Positions 8,038-16,208 of a stretch of 64,000 nt of DNA are shown here, one piece after another. The DNA is taken from the NCBI RefSeq assembly GCF_020711255.1, contig NZ_JAJFAW010000005.1, positions 124,001 through 188,000 of the forward strand, given 5' to 3'. Every line of letters starts with the position of its first letter. Position 1 is the stretch's first letter. The translations under genes and the position numbers were made by a program. This DNA is from Hymenobacter plasmatis. Lineage in GTDB: Bacteria > Bacteroidota > Bacteroidia > Cytophagales > Hymenobacteraceae. The notes under the pieces are model-generated. The model did no database searches. It was not told the DNA's origin and worked only from the letters and a program-made list of their open reading frames with translations.

Positions 8038-9018
8038 ATGCTAACGTCCACGATGACTTCCCGCAGCGAAGTGCTGCAGAACCTAGAAGGCTATTTGAAG
8101 TCCAACATGGGCACCTTCCTCAAAAGCGTGGAAGACAGCTGGCAGCCCGCCGATTTTCTGCCCGATTCGCGCGAAGAGTCGTTCTTCGACCAGGTAAAAG
8201 AATTGCGTGAAAAAGCCGGCAACCTCAGCTACGACTTGCTGGCCGTGCTTATCGGCGATACCATCACGGAAGAAGCGCTGCCCAACTACGAGGCCTGGTT
8301 TCACGAGCTCGACGACCTGAACCGCGACCGCGACAACGGCTGGGCCCAGTGGATTCGGGGCTGGACGGCCGAAGAAAACCGCCACGGCGACCTGCTCAAC
8401 CGCTACCTGTACCTGAGCGGCCGCGTCAACATGCGCGAGTTTGAAGTGTCGACTCAGTACCTCATCAACGACGGCTTCGACCTCGGCACCGCCCACGACC
8501 CGTACCGCGCCTTTGTGTACACCAGCTACCAGGAGCAGGCTACCAACATCTCCCACCGCCGCGTGGGCCAACTGGCCCGCACCGCCGGCGACGACCAGCT
8601 TTCCAAAATCTGCGGCATGATTGCGGGCGACGAAAACCGCCACGCCCGCGTCTACAAGACCTTTGTGGAGAAGATTTTCGAAGTAGACCCCAGCGAAATG
8701 ATGCTGGCCTTCGAGGACATGATGCGCAAGAAAATCGTGATGCCGGCCCACTACATGCGCGAAATGGGCATCGAAATGGGCAAAACCTTCGGCCACTTCA
8801 CCGACGCCGCCCAGCGCCTCGGTGTGTACACCAGCTCGGACTACACCGACATCCTCGACTCGCTCATCCACGATTGGAAAATTGAGCACATCGGCGGCCT
8901 CACCGGCCCGGCCGAAAAAGCCCGCGACTACATCATGGCCCTGCCCAACCGCCTGCGCCGCGTAGCCGACCGCATGCCCGTTCCCAAGCTGGAATACAAG
9001 TTCAAGTGGATTTCTTAA
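8038..9018 (+). CDS. Acyl-ACP desaturase (ferritin-like, type 2)
   Basis: This is a soluble di-iron fatty acid desaturase that introduces a double bond into acyl-ACP. Both iron-binding helices are present: EENRHG near residue 124 and DENRHA near residue 203, the canonical EExxH/DExRH pair of plant-type stearoyl-ACP desaturases and bacterial homologues. The length of 326 residues is typical. Two ATGs are possible (8038, MLTSTM; 8053, MTSRSE); the first is kept. AGACCTTTGC about 55 bases upstream is a weak -7 candidate. It stands alone, convergent with the Ada-like gene across a hairpin. It likely supplies unsaturated lipids for membrane fluidity. Confidence 0.92.
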   Translation: MLTSTMTSRSEVLQNLEGYLKSNMGTFLKSVEDSWQPADFLPDSREESFFDQVKELREKAGNLSYDLLAVLIGDTITEEALPNYEAWFHELDDLNRDRDNGWAQWIRGWTAEENRHGDLLNRYLYLSGRVNMREFEVSTQYLINDGFDLGTAHDPYRAFVYTSYQEQATNISHRRVGQLARTAGDDQLSKICGMIAGDENRHARVYKTFVEKIFEVDPSEMMLAFEDMMRKKIVMPAHYMREMGIEMGKTFGHFTDAAQRLGVYTSSDYTDILDSLIHDWKIEHIGGLTGPAEKARDYIMALPNRLRRVADRMPVPKLEYKFKWIS

Positions 9019-9031
9019 TCCAGTTATCAGC

Positions 9032-9106
9032 TAGCATTTAACAATTAACAGCCGTTCCGACGGGCCCATTTGGTCCTTCAGAACGGCTGTTAATTGTTAA
9101 ACGCTA
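9032..9106. repeat. Long hairpin related to the 1197-1293 element (family B)
   Basis: Arms 9032-9057 and 9081-9106 match over 26 bases with one mismatch, around a 23-base spacer. Both this and the 1197 hairpin share TTTAACA, then a short variable stretch, then CAGCCGTTC. It lies between the convergent desaturase and Ada-like genes. The Ada-like stop codon lies five bases past the right arm, in the AT-rich tail of the element. Confidence 0.85.
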
Positions 9107-9110
9107 ACCG

Positions 9111-9935
9111 TTAAATGACATGTCGTGCGGCTTCCCAGCCAATCAGCGCAGCTTTGCGCGTGGCGCCCCAGCGGTATTGGCCCAACTCGCCGGTTTGCCG
9201 AATCACGCGGTGGCAGGGGATGAGGTAGCCCACCGGGTTGGCCCCGATGGCCGTGCCCGTAGCGCGCACCGCCGCTCCATTCTCGGCCGCAGCGGCCAGC
9301 TGGGCGTAGGTGCGCAGCTCACCTTCCGGAATACGCAGCAGTGATTCCCAAATTTTGAGCTGAAACGGCGTGCCTTTCAGGTGCAAATGCAGGCGGTCGG
9401 TGGGCTGGAACGTGCGGGCGAAAAACCGCGCTACCTGCGCGTGGGCCGGCGCTTCGGCAGCAACTAGCGTCGCGTTGGGCCACTCCTGGCGTAAGTCGGC
9501 GAGGGCCATTGCGGCGTCTTCTACAAACACAAGTTTGCAGATGCCTTTGGCTGTGGAGGCCACGAGGTAGGGGCCGAATTGGCACTCTCCAAAACTGTAC
9601 GCTATGGCCAACGAGGCGCCGCCTTGGCGGTATTCGCCGGGCGTCATGGCTTCCAGGGTTACGAATAAATCGTGCAGGCGCCCAGTGCCCGATAGGCCCG
9701 TTTCATACGCTGCTTCGGCTACCGAAACCTGCTGCCGCAGCATGCGCTTGGCGTGGTCCAGGCTCAGGTATTGTAGAAACTTCTTGGGCGACACGCCGGC
9801 CCACTCCTGGAACTTGCGCTGGAAGTGAAACGGGCTCCAATGTGCCTGTTCGGCCAGCGTCTCCAGGGTGGGCTGTTCCTGGAAATTGTCGCGCGTGAAG
9901 GTGAGCGCGGCGGCAATGCGTTCGTAGTCCGTCAT
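9111..9935 (-). CDS. AraC-type regulator fused to O6-methylguanine-DNA methyltransferase (Ada-like)
   Basis: Residues ~1-105 form an AraC-family double helix-turn-helix (TLETLAEQAHWSPFHFQRKF). Residues ~110-274 form the alkyltransferase domain with the acceptor-cysteine motif PCHRVI (Cys241) and the following RWG helix. The protein repairs O6-alkylguanine by suicide transfer to Cys241 and may activate alkylation-response genes. The zinc-binding N-terminal Cys domain of E. coli Ada, which senses phosphotriesters, is absent, so activation would have to work differently. The 274-residue two-domain form is common in Bacteroidetes. Its 3' end abuts a long hairpin. Confidence 0.92.
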   Translation of the reverse strand: MTDYERIAAALTFTRDNFQEQPTLETLAEQAHWSPFHFQRKFQEWAGVSPKKFLQYLSLDHAKRMLRQQVSVAEAAYETGLSGTGRLHDLFVTLEAMTPGEYRQGGASLAIAYSFGECQFGPYLVASTAKGICKLVFVEDAAMALADLRQEWPNATLVAAEAPAHAQVARFFARTFQPTDRLHLHLKGTPFQLKIWESLLRIPEGELRTYAQLAAAAENGAAVRATGTAIGANPVGYLIPCHRVIRQTGELGQYRWGATRKAALIGWEAARHVI

Positions 9936-10017
9936 GGGAATCGGGGGCTGATTGGCTACAAATTTCGTGCATTGCCCCGGCCTTCAAAACCCGATTCTTG
10001 CGCAAGTTGCGCGGGGC

Positions 10018-10299
10018 TTATTGCTCGATTTTGACGCCCTTCCAAAAAGCCACCCGCCCTTTGATGTGCTGGGCGGCATCCTTGGGCTCGGGGTAGTACC
10101 AGGCGGCGTCTTTGTTGTGCTCACCCGCTACCCGCAGGGAGTAGTAGCTTGCGCGTCCTTTCCAGGGGCAACTGGTTTGGGCAATGCTGGCTTCGAAGAA
10201 CTCCGATTTGAGGGAATCGGCGGGGAAGTAGTGGTTGTTTTCAACCACTACGGTGTCGTCGCTTTCGGCCACGACGGTATTGTTCCAAATAGCTTTCAT
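10018..10299 (-). CDS. DUF427 domain protein
   Basis: This small cytoplasmic protein has 93 residues from the ATG at 10299. It matches the DUF427 pattern: MKAIWNNTVVAESDDT, VENNHYFP, SCPWKGRASYYSL and the end KGRVAFWKGV. The family folds as a small beta-rich domain and its biochemical function is not established. Conserved Trp/Tyr and a CPWKG loop are present, so the gene looks intact. It lies 82 bases upstream of the Ada-like gene in the same direction and could be the first gene of a short operon with it. Confidence 0.88.
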   Translation of the reverse strand: MKAIWNNTVVAESDDTVVVENNHYFPADSLKSEFFEASIAQTSCPWKGRASYYSLRVAGEHNKDAAWYYPEPKDAAQHIKGRVAFWKGVKIEQ

Positions 10300-10438
10300 G
10301 AGAGTACGGGGATACCAAGCTCCTGCCGGGCAGGCAAAGGGCAAGACAATGGATGCCCAAGGCCAAGCTTGGGCTTACCGGTTGAACATTGCGTCCGCGC
10401 CGGTTGTTTTCCGGGCCTACCCTTGATATTCGATACTT

Positions 10439-11545
10439 ATGGCCGTTGGCTTCCGATTCCGCGATTTTGTTCCCGAAGACCAGCCCGAAAAAGGGTTTGA
10501 GTCCTTGTTTAAGCTATTCATGCAGCTCGTTACCATCACCTCCGGCGATGTGGGCGAAGCGCTGCAATGGCTCAACGAACTAGACAAACAGTACGGCCTC
10601 ACCGACGACCAGTACGGCATGGGCAATTTCATCGATGACCTCAAAAAGAAGGGCTACATCGATGAGAACGAGAAGGAGCGGGGCGCCTTCAAAATCACGC
10701 CCAAAACCGAGCAGGGCATCCGCAAATCGGCGCTGGAGGAGATTTTTGGCAAGCTGAAAAAGAGCAGCACCGGCAACCACCGCACGCCCCACACCGGGCA
10801 GGGCGACGAGCAAAGCACCGACCTGCGCGAATTCCGCTTTGGCGACTCGCTCGAGCAGATTCAGATGTCGGAATCCATCCGAAATGCCCAGCTCAACCAC
10901 GGCATGGACGGCGACGATTTCATGTTGACCGAAGGCGACCTGGAAGTGCGCGAAAACGAGCACAAGTCCCAGACCAGCACCGTGCTGATGATTGACATCT
11001 CGCACTCGATGATTCTTTACGGCGAGGACCGCATCACCCCGGCCAAGAAAGTGGCCATGGCCCTGGCCGAGTTGGTGAAGCAGAAGTACCCCAAGGATTT
11101 TCTCGACGTCATCGTGTTCGGCAACGACGCCTGGCAGATTGAGGTGAAGGACTTGCCCTACCTGCAAGTGGGCCCCTACCACACCAACACCGTAGCCGGT
11201 CTTGAACTGGCCATGGACCTGCTCCGCAAGCGCAAGACACCCAACAAGCAGATTTTCATGATTACCGACGGCAAGCCTACCTGCTTGAAGGAAGGCAACG
11301 GCTACTACAAAAACTCCTTCGGCCTCGACCGCAAAGTGGTGAACAAGACCCTGAACATCGCCGCCGCCGCCCGCCGCGTGAAGATTCCCATCACCACATT
11401 CATGATTACCTCCGACCCGTATTTGCAGAAATTTGTGGAGGAATTCACCGAGGTGAACCAGGGCAAAGCCTACTATTCCGGCTTGCAGGGCCTGGGCCAC
11501 TTAGTATTTGAGGACTACAAAAAGAACCGCCGCAAAACCCTGTAA
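10439..11545 (+). CDS. VWA-domain protein, predicted partner of a ChlI/MoxR-like AAA+ ATPase
   Basis: The C-terminal half (residues ~180-360) is a von Willebrand A domain with an intact MIDAS: DISHS near residue 185 and ITDGKPT downstream. The N-terminal half is charged and soluble, with no signal peptide, so the protein is cytoplasmic. Proteins of this type pair with AAA+ ATPases of the magnesium-chelatase class as ATP-driven metal-insertion or chaperone machines; the specific client is unknown. The predicted partner is at 13060-14580 in the same orientation. They are separated by a REP-like element and a cytochrome c gene on the other strand, whereas such pairs are usually adjacent. The length of 368 residues is normal. 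Confidence 0.82.
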   Translation: MAVGFRFRDFVPEDQPEKGFESLFKLFMQLVTITSGDVGEALQWLNELDKQYGLTDDQYGMGNFIDDLKKKGYIDENEKERGAFKITPKTEQGIRKSALEEIFGKLKKSSTGNHRTPHTGQGDEQSTDLREFRFGDSLEQIQMSESIRNAQLNHGMDGDDFMLTEGDLEVRENEHKSQTSTVLMIDISHSMILYGEDRITPAKKVAMALAELVKQKYPKDFLDVIVFGNDAWQIEVKDLPYLQVGPYHTNTVAGLELAMDLLRKRKTPNKQIFMITDGKPTCLKEGNGYYKNSFGLDRKVVNKTLNIAAAARRVKIPITTFMITSDPYLQKFVEEFTEVNQGKAYYSGLQGLGHLVFEDYKKNRRKTL

Positions 11546-11609
11546 GGCTGCTTTTTATGAAGCTTGAATCTGGCATGTCAGGCGCAGCAAAGCATCTCGC
11601 CCCGACATT

Positions 11610-11696
11610 TGTCATGCAGAGCGCAGCGAAGCATCTTATCACCGCTGAACGATTGGTTCTGACCTGATAAGATGCTTCGCTGCGCTCTGCATGACA
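11610..11696. repeat. REP-like inverted repeat, family A copy 2 (perfect arms)
   Basis: Arms 11610-11640 and 11666-11696 are perfect 31-base reverse complements around a 25-base spacer. This is the best-preserved copy. Degenerate arm fragments flank it at about 11572-11600 (CATGTCAGGCGCAGCAAAGC) and 11740-11763 (TTCGCTGCGCTGCGCATGAC), as if several copies had accumulated here. It lies between the VWA gene and the end of the cytochrome gene, filling most of that 258-base gap. Confidence 0.9.
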
Positions 11697-11803
11697 GGCG
11701 ATTCATCGAAGCGGTAATAATGCTTGGCTACGCCGACCTTCGGTTCGCTGCGCTGCGCATGACGAATGTTCCTTCTTTGCTTCAATTCCAAGTAATCCCA
11801 ATA

Positions 11804-12772
11804 CTACTTGGTAGTAACAGCAACATCTTCCGGCGTAGCATTCTTGATTTTTGGGACGGTTTTCAGGTAAGCCCATAAGGCATGAACCTCCTCATCGGTC
11901 ATGGTCGAGAATTTGGGCATTGGCGCGTGCAGAATGCCGGTAGGTGCCATTCCAAATTTCACTGCTTTGCTGAATTGAGCTTCACTCCACTTGCCTAGGC
12001 CGGTTTCGGGGTCCATGGTCAGGTTGCGGCTGATGCGGAGCTGCAGCTCATCGTCAAGCATTTTGTGCCCGCCGCCCAAAAAGCCTTTGGATAGTTCGGG
12101 CTTGGCTTCGTTGTTGGTGCTAAAATCCTGCGAATGGCAGAAGTAGCACTGGTAGCGGCCCACTACCAGGTAATGGCCCAGTGCCACGGGTTGGGAAGCC
12201 GGAGGGGCATCGGCCAGGTGCTTGACCAGGGGAGTTGGTTTCAGCACGTTTTGGAGCAGGTTCTTGCCTAGGGGAGACAATTCCTGGGGGTGGCTGGGCT
12301 CCGCGGTGGGCAGCACCAGGGCATTATTCGAGCGCAGAAAGGCCACAATACTAGCGGCGTCTTCATCAGATAGGTACGCAAAGTGGGGCATTGCTACGCG
12401 CAAGCGGCCGTCGGGGCCCGCCCCCGTACGCACCATGGTCACAATCTGCTGGTCGGTCCAGTCGCCGATACCAAATTTGGGGTCCTTCGTGATATTGGCC
12501 GAATACAGCTTGCCAAAGTCGGTGCCCAGGTCGGGCATGGGCCGGCCGGCCAGGGTATTGGTGGACGGGTTGCGGTGGCAGTGCGCGCACATCACCGTCA
12601 CTATTTTTTCGCCTTGCTCCACGCGTTTCGGCGTACTGGGCCGAACCGCTGCCACTGCCGGAGCCTGCTGTTGGGGCTCGCTCTGCTGCAAGCTGATAAA
12701 TGCCGCGGAGCCAGCCACGGCCAGCAACAGCAATCCAATTGCCAAGCTGGGAGTACGTGGGTTTCTTTTCAT
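11804..12772 (-). CDS. Membrane-anchored dihaem cytochrome c
   Basis: The protein is an electron carrier or cytochrome subunit in the periplasm. The N-terminus is a signal-anchor (AIGLLLLAVAGSAAF). Two haem-binding motifs are present, CAHCH at residues 62-66 and CYFCH near residue 220, each followed by a class I cytochrome c pattern ending in a helix (SIVAFLRS; EEVHALWAYLKTV) with Met candidates for axial ligands. It has 322 residues from the ATG at 12772. The layout resembles the cytochrome subunits of membrane-bound dehydrogenases, but no dehydrogenase gene is beside it. It interrupts the VWA/AAA+ pair on the opposite strand. The 287 bases upstream are AT-rich and carry no gene I can support. 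Confidence 0.88.
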   Translation of the reverse strand: MKRNPRTPSLAIGLLLLAVAGSAAFISLQQSEPQQQAPAVAAVRPSTPKRVEQGEKIVTVMCAHCHRNPSTNTLAGRPMPDLGTDFGKLYSANITKDPKFGIGDWTDQQIVTMVRTGAGPDGRLRVAMPHFAYLSDEDAASIVAFLRSNNALVLPTAEPSHPQELSPLGKNLLQNVLKPTPLVKHLADAPPASQPVALGHYLVVGRYQCYFCHSQDFSTNNEAKPELSKGFLGGGHKMLDDELQLRISRNLTMDPETGLGKWSEAQFSKAVKFGMAPTGILHAPMPKFSTMTDEEVHALWAYLKTVPKIKNATPEDVAVTTK

Positions 12773-13059
12773 TTTCTCGCAGAAGGTTATCGTAGTGAAA
12801 AAGGATAGTGTCAATTAAAAAACAACAATTATTATTAAAAAAGCAATAGTTGAGCTGGTGCTGAGTTAGGAATACAGCCGATGCTTTTTCCTGCAAGGCT
12901 GCTTCAGCAAGTGTTCCTTATGCCTCTTCCGTAAGCAGTAGAGCACGCGGCTGCTCAGGCAGCTTGGCGTGTAGCGGCGGCCGCGAGTGCCCGCCTGAAC
13001 CTCCATCCCCCTTTCACGGTTAAACTACCCGGGAAGCCCTTTTCCCTCCAACGCACTCC

Positions 13060-14580
13060 ATGAAGCACGAAACCATCCGCACCCTGGGCCAACTCCGCGC
13101 CAGTGGCTATAAACCGCGCAGCGTCAAAGCAGAGCTGCGCGAAAACCTGATTCAAAAGCTCCGTAACAAAGAGGAAGTATTTCCCGGCATTTTCGGCTAC
13201 GACGAAACCGTGATTCCGGACCTGCAGCGCGCCATCTTGGCCGGGCACCACATCAACCTGCTTGGCCTGCGCGGCCAGGCCAAAACCCGCATTGCGCGCC
13301 TGCTGATAAACTTATTGGATGAGTGGATGCCCGTAGTAGCCGGCTCCGAGCTGAACGACGACCCGCTGCAGCCCCTGTCGGTGTTTGCCAAGAATCTTAT
13401 TGCCGAGAAAGGCGAAGACACGCCCGTAGACTGGATGCACCGCGACTCGCGCTACACCGAGAAACTGGCCACGCCCGACGTATCAGTGGCCGACCTTATC
13501 GGTGACGCCGACCCCATCAAAGCGGCTACGCTCAAGCTGCCGTACAGCGACGAACGGGTGATTCACTTTGGGCTGATTCCGCGGGCGCACCGCGGCATTT
13601 TCGTCATCAATGAATTGCCCGACTTGCAGGCCCGAATCCAGGTGTCGTTGTTCAACATCCTGCAGGAAGGCGACATCCAGATTCGCGGCTTCAAGGTGCG
13701 CCTGCCGCTGGACATCCAGTTTGTGTTCACCGCCAACCCCGAGGACTACACCAACCGCGGCAGCATCGTGACGCCGCTCAAGGACCGGATTGATGCCCAG
13801 ATTATCACGCACTACCCCAAGTCGATTGAGATTGGCAAGCGCATCACCAAGCAGGAAGCCCGCATCAAAGACGAGCAGAAAGGCATGGTGACCAGCAACG
13901 AAATCATCCACGACCTGGTGGAGCAGGTGGCCGTGGAAGCCCGCGGCTCCGAGTTTGTGGATGCCAAATCGGGCGTGTCGGCCCGCCTCACCATCTCGGC
14001 CTACGAGCAGGTGATAGCCGGAGCCGAGCGCCGCGCGCTGCTAAACGGCGAAAAGAACACCTACGTCCGCGTGGGCGACTTTATTTCGGCGGTGCCCGCC
14101 ATCACCGGCAAAGTTGAGCTGGTGTACGAGGGCGAGCAGGAGGGCGCGGGCATCGTGGCCGAGAAGCTCATGGGCAAGGCCATTCGCACGCTGTTCCTGC
14201 AGTATTACCCCGACCCCGACAAGTCCAAGAAGCTCAAGAACCGCCCGTCGCCCTACAAAACTGTGCAGGAGTGGTTCGGCAACGGCCACACCCTGGACCT
14301 GCTGCACGACGCCAGCACCACCGACTACCGCAAGGCGCTGGACCAGGTGCCCGGCCTGCGCGACATCGTGACCGAGCTGCACCCCAATGAAACGCCCGAG
14401 CACACCTATTTCCTGATGGAATTCCTGCTCCACGGCCTGGCCGAGCACAGCCTGATTTCGCGCAACCGCCTCACCTCGGGCGCGCAGTTCAAGGATTTGC
14501 TTTCGTCGATGTTCACCATGCCCACCTTTGGCGAAGATGACGACGAGGACGAAGACGAAAAGCCGCGCCGCCGTCGCTAG
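13060..14580 (+). CDS. ChlI/MoxR-like AAA+ ATPase
   Basis: The Walker A is GLRGQAKT (residues 69-76), of the GxxGxxKT type used by magnesium-chelatase I subunits. The Walker B region reads IFVINELPDLQ (around residues 178-188), with Asn where most AAA+ proteins have Asp. That Asn is a feature of this particular subgroup, so it does not indicate inactivity. VFTANPEDYTNRG is the sensor 1 region. The acidic C-terminus ends in DDDEDEDEKPRRRR. It is 506 residues and cytoplasmic. It likely works with the VWA protein at 10439-11545 as a two-component chelatase/chaperone-like machine. No chlorophyll or cobalamin genes are nearby, so a true chelatase role is unlikely. Confidence 0.87.
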   Translation: MKHETIRTLGQLRASGYKPRSVKAELRENLIQKLRNKEEVFPGIFGYDETVIPDLQRAILAGHHINLLGLRGQAKTRIARLLINLLDEWMPVVAGSELNDDPLQPLSVFAKNLIAEKGEDTPVDWMHRDSRYTEKLATPDVSVADLIGDADPIKAATLKLPYSDERVIHFGLIPRAHRGIFVINELPDLQARIQVSLFNILQEGDIQIRGFKVRLPLDIQFVFTANPEDYTNRGSIVTPLKDRIDAQIITHYPKSIEIGKRITKQEARIKDEQKGMVTSNEIIHDLVEQVAVEARGSEFVDAKSGVSARLTISAYEQVIAGAERRALLNGEKNTYVRVGDFISAVPAITGKVELVYEGEQEGAGIVAEKLMGKAIRTLFLQYYPDPDKSKKLKNRPSPYKTVQEWFGNGHTLDLLHDASTTDYRKALDQVPGLRDIVTELHPNETPEHTYFLMEFLLHGLAEHSLISRNRLTSGAQFKDLLSSMFTMPTFGEDDDEDEDEKPRRRR

Positions 14581-14602
14581 CCCGCGACTTCGAACCTAAA
14601 GC

Positions 14603-14637
14603 AAAGCCCCGCGCACCAACTGGTGCGCGGGGCTTTT
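14603..14637 (+). terminator. Rho-independent terminator after the AAA+ gene
   Basis: A 15-bp stem (AAAGCCCCGCGCACC with its complement) with a 4-base loop AACT ends in TTTTT, 22 bases after the AAA+ stop codon. Confidence 0.9.
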
Positions 14638-14760
14638 TAGTTGCTTTTGAGGACCAAGTTTGCGGGCCACTGCCGGTGGCTCAATCCATAGCTGGTTAGT
14701 AGCGTTCAGCTTCGTAGTTTTGACTCTTCCCGGTTTTTGCATCGTTTTCTTTCATTTCCC

Positions 14761-15183
14761 TTGCAGTTTGCTTACCACCCCGACCAGGACATCTTCACCG
14801 CACGCTGGGTTACATCGCACGCCCTCCAGACCGAGCGCGCCGAGTATGAGGCCATCTTGCTGGCACCTGAGGGCCTGGGTACCCCGTACTGGCTGCTCGA
14901 CGTGCGGCGCCGGCCCACTACCGATGCCGATGCCGCTAGCTGGGTGACCACCAACTGGCTGCCACGGGCCGCCGCGCAGCATCGCCCCGCCCGCCTGCGC
15001 TTAGCCTTTTTGGTGGCTCCGGTACGTGCCGAGAACCTGCGCGCCGACCTTGCTTTGCGCGCCGTGATGGACGCAGCTTATGCCCCCGGCAACCTCTTCG
15101 ACCTGCGGACTTTCACCGACGAGGACGCCGCCCGGAGCTGGTTGCAAGGGCTGCTTGACAAGCCAACTGAAGTAGCGGGATGA
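14761..15183 (+). CDS. Small soluble protein of unknown function
   Basis: The protein has about 140 residues and no signal peptide or membrane segment. It reads FAYHPDQDIFTARWVTSHA, then an alpha/beta pattern with Trp/Leu-rich strands and a Val-Ala-Pro-Val strand (LRLAFLVAPVRAENL). This resembles the short STAS/SpoIIAA-like single-domain proteins common in Hymenobacter, but I cannot assign a family. No ATG fits. TTG at 14761 (before CAGTTTGCTTAC) is preferred because homologous-looking sequence starts there; TTG at 14737 would add eight residues. GC-rich third positions support coding. Confidence 0.6.
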   Translation: MQFAYHPDQDIFTARWVTSHALQTERAEYEAILLAPEGLGTPYWLLDVRRRPTTDADAASWVTTNWLPRAAAQHRPARLRLAFLVAPVRAENLRADLALRAVMDAAYAPGNLFDLRTFTDEDAARSWLQGLLDKPTEVAG

Positions 15184-15382
15184 GAAATCGAAAAACGGAC
15201 TTTGCCCAACCAGCTCAACTTTCGCGCGCGGTTCCAGTGGCTCGTTGGTTGCGAGAAAGGCGGGACTTAGGCCGGTAAGCGCGAGCGTAGTACAGCGAAA
15301 CCGCTCGGTTTTGCGTACGTGGGCATTCCAGCGACGGCACAGTCGGCCTTAGTCGCTGCATGCAATTATTGAACCCTTGCTC

Positions 15383-16141
15383 ATGAAGAAAATAGCGGAA
15401 ATCACCCTCCTTTTCTGGATAATGAAAATTTGCGCCACCACGCTTGGTGAGACAGCGGGCGACCTGCTGGCCCAGACCATGAAGGTGGGCTACGGCACGA
15501 GCTCGCTTATTCTCATTGGGTTTTTCCTGGTGGTGCTGGCGGGCCAGCTGGCCGTCTCGCGCTACATCCCGGCGTTGTATTGGGCCACTATTCTGGCCAC
15601 CAGCACGGCGGGTACCACCATTTCCGATTACATGGACCGGACTCTGGGGTTGGGCTACGCCACCGGTTCGCTCATTCTGGTTTCGCTGCTCGTAGCCGTG
15701 CTGGGCCTGTGGTGGCTGCGGGAAAAGTCGCTTTCAGTAACCGAGATTAAAACCCGAGCCGGCGAAGTTTTCTACTGGGCTGCTATTTTGGTATCCAATA
15801 CGTTGGGCACGGCCCTGGGCGACTTTCTTGCCGATGATTCCGGGTTAGGGTTTGGCGGCGGTGCGCTGCTCATCGGCAGCTTGCTCGCCGTGCTGGTGCT
15901 GGCTTACTATTTCACCAGCATCTCCCGCGTGCTGCTTTTCTGGGTGGCATTTGTGCTCACGCGCCCATTCGGAGCCACGTTTGGTGACTTACTGACCAAG
16001 TCTACCGAAAAGCATGGGCTTGGCTTTGGTACGCAAGGCTCCTCGCTTATTCTGTTTGGGCTCTTGGTTGGACTGGTTCTTTACGAGACCTTCCGCACCA
16101 AGCAACCTGGCAGCTTGACCGATGCCCGAACTTCGCTTTAA
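15383..16141 (+). CDS. Membrane protein built from four repeated two-helix units (COG4705-like)
   Basis: The 252-residue protein has eight predicted membrane segments in four homologous units. Each unit ends with a TxGxxxGD...GxGxGxxSLIL signature: TLGETAGDLLAQTMKVGYGT, then TTISDYMDRTLGLGYATG, then TALGDFLADDSGLGFGGG, then GATFGDLLTKSTEKHGLGFG. This matches the pattern of COG4705, uncharacterised membrane-anchored proteins. The conserved Asp and Thr/Gly in each unit could line a transport path, an inference from the repeat symmetry only. The ATG at 15383 is used; a TTG two codons upstream is the alternative. It is monocistronic. The 199 bases before it contain no recognisable element beyond one AGCTCAA word. 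Confidence 0.72.
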   Translation: MKKIAEITLLFWIMKICATTLGETAGDLLAQTMKVGYGTSSLILIGFFLVVLAGQLAVSRYIPALYWATILATSTAGTTISDYMDRTLGLGYATGSLILVSLLVAVLGLWWLREKSLSVTEIKTRAGEVFYWAAILVSNTLGTALGDFLADDSGLGFGGGALLIGSLLAVLVLAYYFTSISRVLLFWVAFVLTRPFGATFGDLLTKSTEKHGLGFGTQGSSLILFGLLVGLVLYETFRTKQPGSLTDARTSL

Positions 16142-16208
16142 GTCCCCGGCGGCTGGCTGCGATGACACCCACAAGCGTGCATCACCCGAATCAGCCACCG
16201 CGCATTGC

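Noticed and set aside
8083..8889. Long antisense frame opposite the acyl-ACP desaturase
   Set aside because: No start context or domain; the desaturase di-iron motifs are unambiguous.
10580..11500. Long antisense frame opposite the VWA protein
   Set aside because: VWA MIDAS motif is on the plus strand; the antisense frame is low complexity (Gly/Val/His).
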